A stretch of DNA of 64,000 nucleotides from Scilla litardierei (lineage: Eukaryota > Streptophyta > Magnoliopsida > Asparagales > Asparagaceae): positions 159,900,391-159,964,390 of the forward strand of contig CM061142.1 of assembly GCA_030789695.1 (NCBI GenBank), read 5' to 3'. Each line of letters opens with the position of its first letter. Positions within the stretch are counted from its first letter, which is position 1. Position numbers and translations under genes: made by a program. This document shows, in pieces, positions 57,666 to 64,000 of the stretch. The notes under the pieces are model-generated. The model was not told the DNA's origin. It searched no databases and saw nothing but the letters and a program-made list of their open reading frames with translations.

Positions 57666-58115
57666 ATATAAAACACTCATCAAAATCCCCCAAATAAAAC
57701 TCTTCCTTGTCCTCGAGAAAGACAAAGAAATAGTAGAGAGTGGGAGTATGCATGCATTCAACAAATGATATCAAGAATTTCAATCGACAAGCATATGTAC
57801 ATGGAAAGTGAAAATTTTCAGATTATAGAATTTATAAGCATGTTAACCCCCATCAATATGTCGAGACATGGCCCAGATCGTTACCTCTAGCATAAATCAA
57901 CATATAATATACACCATCATGGTTATGCTCAAATCCTAAAATATTTCCTCTATCCCGCATAGGTTATCAGAATGGGAATCGAAATCACGCGATGATCGAG
58001 GAAGAGTTAGTATCGTATAATGGTTTGTGAATTAAATCCATCAAGAAAGTGGCTCTTACGATACGCCATCTTTCCGTGATTCGTGGGATTACTAGCTCCA
58101 TTCATGTTCTTATAT
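57666..58115 (-). other. end of the outer Athila LTR and its interior remnant
   Basis: The outer LTR finishes CACTCATCA at 57682, followed by AAATCCCCCAAAT, the complement of a polypurine tract. Then comes interior sequence resembling 52860-53300 (CTTCCTTGTCCTCGAG). No coding frame is seen. Confidence 0.6.
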
Positions 58116-58118
58116 TCG

Positions 58119-58159
<41 letters not shown>

Positions 58160-58898
58160 TGACAACATTTTTTGAATTCTAGGGCTGACTAGGACAAGAT
58201 AAAGAGTGGCTGTGATTTGATCTTGGGAAATCAACGGTTGATATTAGATTTTGTGAAAATCTTGGTGGGAAAACTTAAATTTTGGTGGGAAAAATGTCTT
58301 GGGAACGAAAACTTCGAAATTAGAAGTGCCTTGTGAAAGATCGTGGAGATTAAATTGGGGGGGGAGAGTGAATTGAGAACCTAAACTTTGAAATTAGAAG
58401 TGCCTTGGGAAAGATTGTGGAGAATAAATTTGGGGGAAAAAGTGCAATGGGAATCTAAACTTTGAAATTGAAAGTGCATTGGGAAATATTGTGGAGAAGC
58501 GTGATCCATTAAATTAAACAAAATGAAAAATTTAGCGTAAAAATACCCTGAGGTTTGGCGCTCGCGCCGAAGGCGCGCGCTAAATTTTTTATGCTAATTT
58601 GTTGTTTCGTGCTGAAGGTGCGAGCGCCAAATTTGTTGTTCGACGCCAAATTAAATTTTTTTATGGTAATTTGTTGTTCCGCACCGAAGGTGCGGGCGCC
58701 AAATTTGTTGTTCGACGCCGAATTTGTTTTTTCGCGTCGAAGGCGCCTGCACCGAATTTGTTTTTCCCACCGAAGGTTTATTTTTCTGCTAATTTGTTGT
58801 TCTGTTAAATTTTAGCCGTGAAAATAATTTTTCGATGAACAAAGATTTCGCGAGGAAATCTTAAATGAACTGTGCCCGCAGGCACGGGTTATGACTAG
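58116..58898 (+). mobile_element. Helitron-like copy I with GC minisatellite
   Basis: It ends with a GTGCCCGCAGGCAC hairpin, then GGGTTATGACTAG (CTAG at 58895-58898). The body has ATTTGACAAC and TTTTGAATTCTAGGGCTG near its start, and GCGCCGAAGGCGC-type repeats with AATTTGTTGTTC at 58555-58790. The 5' end is blurred by a TA run (58128-58156). It is non-coding. Confidence 0.62.
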
Positions 58899-59529
58899 TA
58901 TTATACATTTGACAACCTTTTTTGAATTCTAGGGCTGAGTAGGACAAGATAAAGAGTGGCTGAGATTTGATCTTGGTAAATCTGGTTGAGGTTGGATCTT
59001 GTGAAATATTTGTTGGAAAAACTTAAATGGGGGGATAGTGTCTTGAGAACCAAAACTTTGAAATTAAAAGTGTATAGGGAAAGATTGTGGATATTAAATT
59101 TTGGGGGAGAAAGTGTATTGGGAACCAAAACTTTGAAATTAAAAGTATCTTGGGAAAGATTATAGAGAAACATGATCCATAAAATTAAAGTTGTTCCTGC
59201 ACAGAAAAATACCATGAGGTATGTTGTTCCCGCGCCGGAGGCGTCCGCTAAATTGTTTTTCAATGTTTCGCGCCAAAGGCGTCCACGCCGAATTTGTTGT
59301 TCCACGCCGAACGTGCTCTCGCGTTGTTCCGCGCCAACAAATGGCACCCGCGCAATTTTTTACGCTAATTTATTGTTCTGTGCCAAAGGCGCCCGCGCCG
59401 ATTTGTTGTTCTGCATCGAATGCGCTCGCGGGTTGTTCTGTGCCAAATTTGTTGTTCCGCTAAATTTCTTACGCTAATTTGTTATTCCGCACCGAATGCG
59501 CCCGCCCCGGATTTGTTTGATGCATCGAA
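58899..59529 (+). mobile_element. Helitron-like copy II, truncated
   Basis: It starts directly after the CTAG of copy I with TATTATACATTTGACAACC, lacking the initial TC. It repeats the same body and minisatellite and stops at the start of copy III without its own hairpin end. Confidence 0.58.
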
Positions 59530-60579
59530 TCTATTATACATTTGACAACCTTTTTTGAATTTTAGGGCCGACTAAGACAAAATAAAAAGTGGCTGAGATT
59601 TTATCTTGGTAAATCAATGGTTGAGATTGGTTCTTGTAAAAAATTTGGTGGGAAAACTTAAATTTTGGTGGAAAAAGTGTCTTGGGAACTAAAAATTTGA
59701 AATTAAAAGTGTATTGGGAAAGATTGTGGAGATTAATTTTTGGGGGAGAAGTGTTTTGGGAACCAAAACTTTGAAATTAAAAGTGTCTTGAGAAAGATTG
59801 TAGAGAAAAATGATCCATTAAATTAAACAAAGTAAAAAATTAGCGTAAAAAAATTTAAGTTTATATCGTCGCCGAAAAATATCCTGAGATATATTGTTCC
59901 CGCGCCGGAGGCGTCTGCTAAAAATTTTTATGTTGTTCCGCGCCAAAGGCCCCCGTGTCGAATTTGTTGTTCCGCGCCGAATGCGCCGTACGTTGTTTTG
60001 CACCAACAAACGGCTCCTGCGCAATTTTTTTACGCTAATTTTTGTTCTGCGCCAAAGGCGCCTGCACAGAATTTGTTGTTCCGCGCCGAATGCGCTCGTG
60101 CGTTGTTCCGCGTCGAATTTGTTGTTCCGCTAAATTTCTTATGCTAATTTATTATTCTGCGCCGAATGCGTCCGCCCTGAATTTGTTGTTCTGCATCGAA
60201 TGTGTCCGCGCTGAATTTGTTGTTCTGCACTGAAGGCGTTCGCGCGTTGTTCCGCGCCGAAGGCTCCCGCACCGGATTTGTTGTTTCACACCGAAGACGC
60301 TTGCGCGTTGTTCCATGTCGAAGGCGCCTACTCCGAATTTGTTGTTTCACACCAAAAGTGGCCGTGCCGAATTTGTTGTTCCATGCCAAAGGCACCTGCA
60401 CCGTATTTGTTGTTCCGTGCCGAAGGTGCCCGTGCTGAAGGCGACTGTGCCGCTAAATATTTTTACGCTAATTTGTTATTCTTTTAAATTTTGGTTGTGG
60501 AAATAATTTTTTGCGAAACAAATATTTCGCGGGGAAAAACCTTTAATGAACCGTGCCCACGGGCACGGGTTATGACTAG
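59530..60579 (+). mobile_element. Helitron-like copy III, both ends visible
   Basis: The 5' end TCTATTATACATTTGAC is preceded by A. The 3' end is a CCGTGCCC/GGGCACGG hairpin (8-bp stem), GTTATGA, and CTAG at 60576-60579, followed by T. The minisatellite of GCGCCGAA/GGCGCC words and AATTTGTTGTTCC spans about 59890-60450. It is non-autonomous, with no helicase. Confidence 0.72.
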
Positions 60580-60639
60580 TATGTGTGTGTATATATATAC
60601 CCCACAGCTTATTTATGTACGCTGCAACAACGTGGGGGC

Positions 60640-62332
60640 CTGTCCATGGTCTTGTCAGCTGTTTATGCATCCAATTCTAGCTTGGAACCCTCAAATCTCT
60701 GGAATCAACTGGAAGCTGATGCAGCCAATGTCAAGGGGAAAGCATGGCTCGTTGGAGGGGATTTTAACTGCGTTCGTTTCTCTAAAGAGAAGATCGGAGG
60801 TCGACATCTGGATCCTACTTTGTTAGATGAATACAATGCTTGTCTTTGTAGATGCTGATTGATTGAACTCAAGAATGTGGGGAAGATGTTTAGTTGGCAC
60901 AATAAAAGAACTGGCCTTGGGAGAATTGCAGCACAATTAGATCGTATCTTCGGCAACTTGAAATGGGCCAACTTGTTCCTAGATTCCTTCGTTGATTATC
61001 TTGACATACACACGAGCGACCATTCCTCCATGTTAATCAAGATCCACACCAAGGTACACTCTGAACCCCTGCCATTTAAATTTTTCAACCATTGGGTGTG
61101 TTGGCCAGGTTATAGTGAGCTTGTTGCTATAAGTTGGGAACATTACACGTATGGCTCCCCCATGTATTGTGTTGTACTGAAACTTAAGTGCCTCTAATCC
61201 TTGCTACGTGACTGAAGCGACAGGAAAAAAGAACAGAACTCCACTCTTCAATGCAGGTGGCAGCTTGAGGAAACTAGATCCAACCTGAATATACACTCTG
61301 ATCCTATCTTGCAGCAAAAAGAGTATCAACAAGCTATTCAGCTCATCAAGCTATTGGATATGGAAGAGGAAATGTATCGTCAAAAAAGTAGGCAAAACTG
61401 GCTTACGCTGGGAGATAAGACTACATAATTTTTCTACAATGCAATGAGATCCAGGCAGGGACATAATAATCTTGGGCACTTGGTGGATGCTGATGGAAAT
61501 CGGAACAAATCCTACGAAGAATTAAAGGTGGAAGCCCCAAGATATTATGAAGATCTGTATACCCAAACTCACTATTGGAATGTATTCCAGATCTCATCCC
61601 GAAGCGTATATTAACCCCTAAAGCTACAGCTTGGTTATCAAGGAGTGTCACCAATAAGGAAGTCAAAGATGATGTCTTTTAGATTGGAGCTGATAAAGCT
61701 CCAGGGCCCGATGGATTTAATGGTTAATTCTACCATCATAGTTGGAGTGCAATTGGGAATGACATCATAAGTGCCATCAAATCTTTCTTCCGCTCAGGGA
61801 AAATGTTGCGCCAATTGAACCATACCTTCCTCACCCTAGTGCCCAAGAACTCTAATGCTACTGGACTAGGGGAATATCGGCCTATTACTTGCTGCAACGT
61901 TTGTTATAAGTTTATAAGAAAGGTCATATGCAACAGGATAAAGGTAGTAATACTTGAACTTGTTTCACCAAATCAAGCCGCCTTTCTCAAAGGGACACTC
62001 CTCTCAGGTTGTGTACTACTAGCTCACGAGCAAATATGTGATTTCAGTAATCCCATGGGGGCCAAAGCATGTCTAAAGTTGGACCTGATGAAGGCTTTTG
62101 ATAGCAGAAATCGTGAATTTATATAATATATTTTGCATCAGTTTGGCTTTGATCGTACATTTATTATGTGGATCCAGGAGTGCATTTCTACCCCCACCTA
62201 TTAAGTAATGATCAATGGATCCACTACGGGTTACTTTGAAGGCAACAGAGGTCTTTGGCAAGGTGACCCCATCTCCCCCTATCTATTCGTCATGGTTATG
62301 GAAGCATTCTCTTTATTGGTTGAGAAGCCCAT
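60640..62332 (+). pseudogene. L1-type LINE fragment: endonuclease and reverse transcriptase
   Basis: The 5'-truncated endonuclease shows KAWLVGGDFNCVRF, FSWHNKRTGLGRIAAQLDRIFGN and TSDHSSMLI. A linker with RQNWLTLGDKTT follows, then a TAA at the expected TKFF. The RT shows APGPDGFNG, LNHTFLTLVPK, YRPITCCNV, SPNQAAFLKG, LKLDLMKAFD and [14 protein letters not shown]. Many stops and frameshifts occur (for example near 60857, 61428, 61680 and 62126). The YADD region is not reached, because an LTR interrupts at 62333. It is a long-dead copy on the plus strand. Confidence 0.88.
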
Positions 62333-62639
62333 TGATATGTCCATATTTTCCAAGTTTTTATCGCATCATTTTATATCATATTCACCTCCAAAATCCATAT
62401 TTTCACATATTACCGTGCTTCTAACGCCATATTCGAGTTTTGTATAGCTTTATGGATTTTCAGGAGTTTTGGAGCGAATTGGAGCTAGTTTGGGACATGG
62501 ACGCATCCGGTACGTCTAGGACATCATTGGCAAGGCTCTATGTGAGTTCACCGAGGTATGGAAGAAGATCATTGGAGAGGAGGAGAAGAGAGCGAGAGAA
62601 AAGAGCCATGGCTTCAGCCTAGTTTTGTTTTCTAGGCGA

Positions 62640-63000
62640 CTTGACCCGAGTGCAAAGAACTACTCGGTCGAGCAAACACGCAGATTTCACGAGGAAACAG
62701 CTATGCCTTACTCGACCGAGCAGACAGCCGACTTGACCCAAGTCGCACTAAACAGAGCGATGATTCTGAGCTTCTCCCCATGACCCTGCAACTCGACCAA
62801 GCAGGTCACATACTTGACCCGAGTAGCTTTCAGACATAGCAGTGTTTTGAAGGTAAGTTCTGACCTACTGTAGCTCGACCGAGTAGAGGGGCTACTCGAC
62901 TGAGTAGCCTGTTTCAGCCAGAAGCAGAGCAACAACAAGCAGCACCAGATGTCAACTCGACCGAGCAGGCGTCGCTACTCTGCCCGAGCAGCATGCGACC
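62640..63000 (+). promoter_or_regulatory. cluster of CTCGACCGAGCAG-type motifs
   Basis: CTCGACCGAG, ACTCGGTCGAG, CTACTCGACTGAGTAG and close variants occur about eight times in 360 bp, ending about 65 bp before the TATA box at 63064. Confidence 0.62.
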
Positions 63001-63063
63001 AGCAAGTTGGCCGGCCCTTACGCCCAGATTTTCAGATATTCTTTGTGGGGTCCCTACCCCTTG

Positions 63064-63071
63064 TATATAAG
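63064..63071 (+). promoter_or_regulatory. LTR TATA box
   Basis: TATATAAG follows CCTACCCCTTG, a strong plant core-promoter match at the downstream edge of the motif cluster. Confidence 0.65.
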
Positions 63072-64000
63072 CACATTTTTAATCGATTTTCAGGATATCG
63101 AAAGTTTTAGCCTATCTTTAGTTTTAATTAGTGTTTTGCGATCTAGTTTTAGTTTTGTGTTGTCGTTATTTTGTGAAGCCCACAGATCGGATTGTTATTG
63201 TTCTATTGCACAAGGAATCTTATTATTCTTAATTGTCTTTGCTTTGCTATTGCTCTACAATGCTTTGGTACGTTATTCTAAACTTTCTATGCTTTTGATT
63301 GTCGATATGAATTCTCTTGTTATTCTTGCATCTTTTATTGTCTTTTCTGTGATGCGTGAGTAGTTCCATCTAGGGCTAATGTATTAGTCCATAGATCTTA
63401 GGATTTAGATGTAAAGTTAGGATTTTTAGGTTGCATTGGTGTAAAAGGGACGTATTTTGGTCGATCTAGCAAAGTTTGTAGGAAATCTCGTACTGAGATC
63501 GTGCCCACGGTCGGTGGAATCAATTGGCTTAACGAGTATCCTATAAACTTAATTAGGAAGTTAGTGGATCCAATTAGGGCTCGTGACCATGTCTGGCTTG
63601 TGTCTTGATGGGATCCACCGACGAACTAACTTACAAATTGACGGCTACCGTCATTGCGTCAATGAGAGCCACTAAAATACATTGAAACTTTAACCCATGA
63701 GAGTGGCATGAGTTGAGATCATTTTGACCACGAGAGGGGCATGAATATTGTCGATTCTTAATACACGGATCGTGTGCATCTGTCGCAAGAGCGGGGTTAA
63801 TGCGATATGTTAGATTCATGGCGCTTAGGGCCATAAATTCCAAATATTAGATGCAACAATCCCTAATAAAGACAATGCAACGTACGAGTCTTAACCTAGC
63901 ATCGACATCCGACGATCCTAGTGGTGAGTCCTAAAGCCCTAGTCTTTATTAATTGATCACAATCCCAAACAAACAATCTGTTGAAACCGACTACTACCTA

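Larger units (their letters stand above)
62333..64000 (+). repeat. LTR of another gypsy element, continues past the window
   Basis: It begins TGATATGTCCATATTTTCC immediately after the LINE; the preceding pentamer is CCCAT. It carries a palindromic motif cluster, a TATATAAG box, and a long untranslated region, with no primer site before the window ends. It is probably Athila- or Tat-like from layout. Confidence 0.55.

Overview
The window reads as heterochromatic or retrotransposon-rich DNA of a flowering plant. Chromovirus (Tekay/Del-like), Tat-lineage and Athila-like LTR elements, an L1-type LINE, Helitrons and MITEs are layered into each other. The only intact host-like gene I can support is a 73-codon gene at 36449-36670. 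Nearly all of its codons end in G or C, which fits a monocot best (inference). I saw no rRNA, tRNA, CRISPR or bacterial-type feature.

Layout. 1-5192: 3' part of a degenerate Tekay-like element (RT, RNase H, integrase, chromodomain-like tail) with its 3' LTR. 5342-35795: parts collinear with a Tat-type non-autonomous element on the minus strand. Its antisense Transposase_28-type gene is split by a complete 10-kb non-coding LTR element (LARD1, 7736-17793, target duplication AATCC). A second member, LARD2 (18120-31890), follows. LARD2 is itself filled with a MITE, two Helitrons carrying satellite-like arrays, and a foldback element. Then come a tandem array, gag and the second LTR. 35796-38077: the small gene, a 41-nt poly-C run, and a Copia-like LTR piece. 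38078-44915: a second, more complete Tat-type element with the same plan: LTR, spliced antisense gene, hairpin array, gag on the opposite strand, PBS, truncated LTR. 44916-49404: two fragmentary gypsy LTRs. 49405-58115: an Athila-like LTR interrupted by a complete smaller Athila-like element (51327-57660, target duplication TGTAT). 58116-60579: three Helitron copies with GC-rich minisatellites. 60640-62332: degenerate LINE. 62333-64000: start of another LTR that runs out of the window.

How the parts relate. The LARDs share LTR blocks and the polypurine junction with the autonomous Tekay-like element, which suggests cross-mobilisation. The Helitrons share one 3' hairpin/CTAG terminus despite different bodies, which suggests one enzyme source. 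Both Tat-type elements lack pol and carry a gag and a convergent antisense gene that meet at a tandem array of GC hairpins. Several unrelated LTR families independently carry clusters of short near-palindromes, in four of them directly upstream of the TATA box. Calls rest on motif recognition and by-eye comparison within the window; no database search was run.
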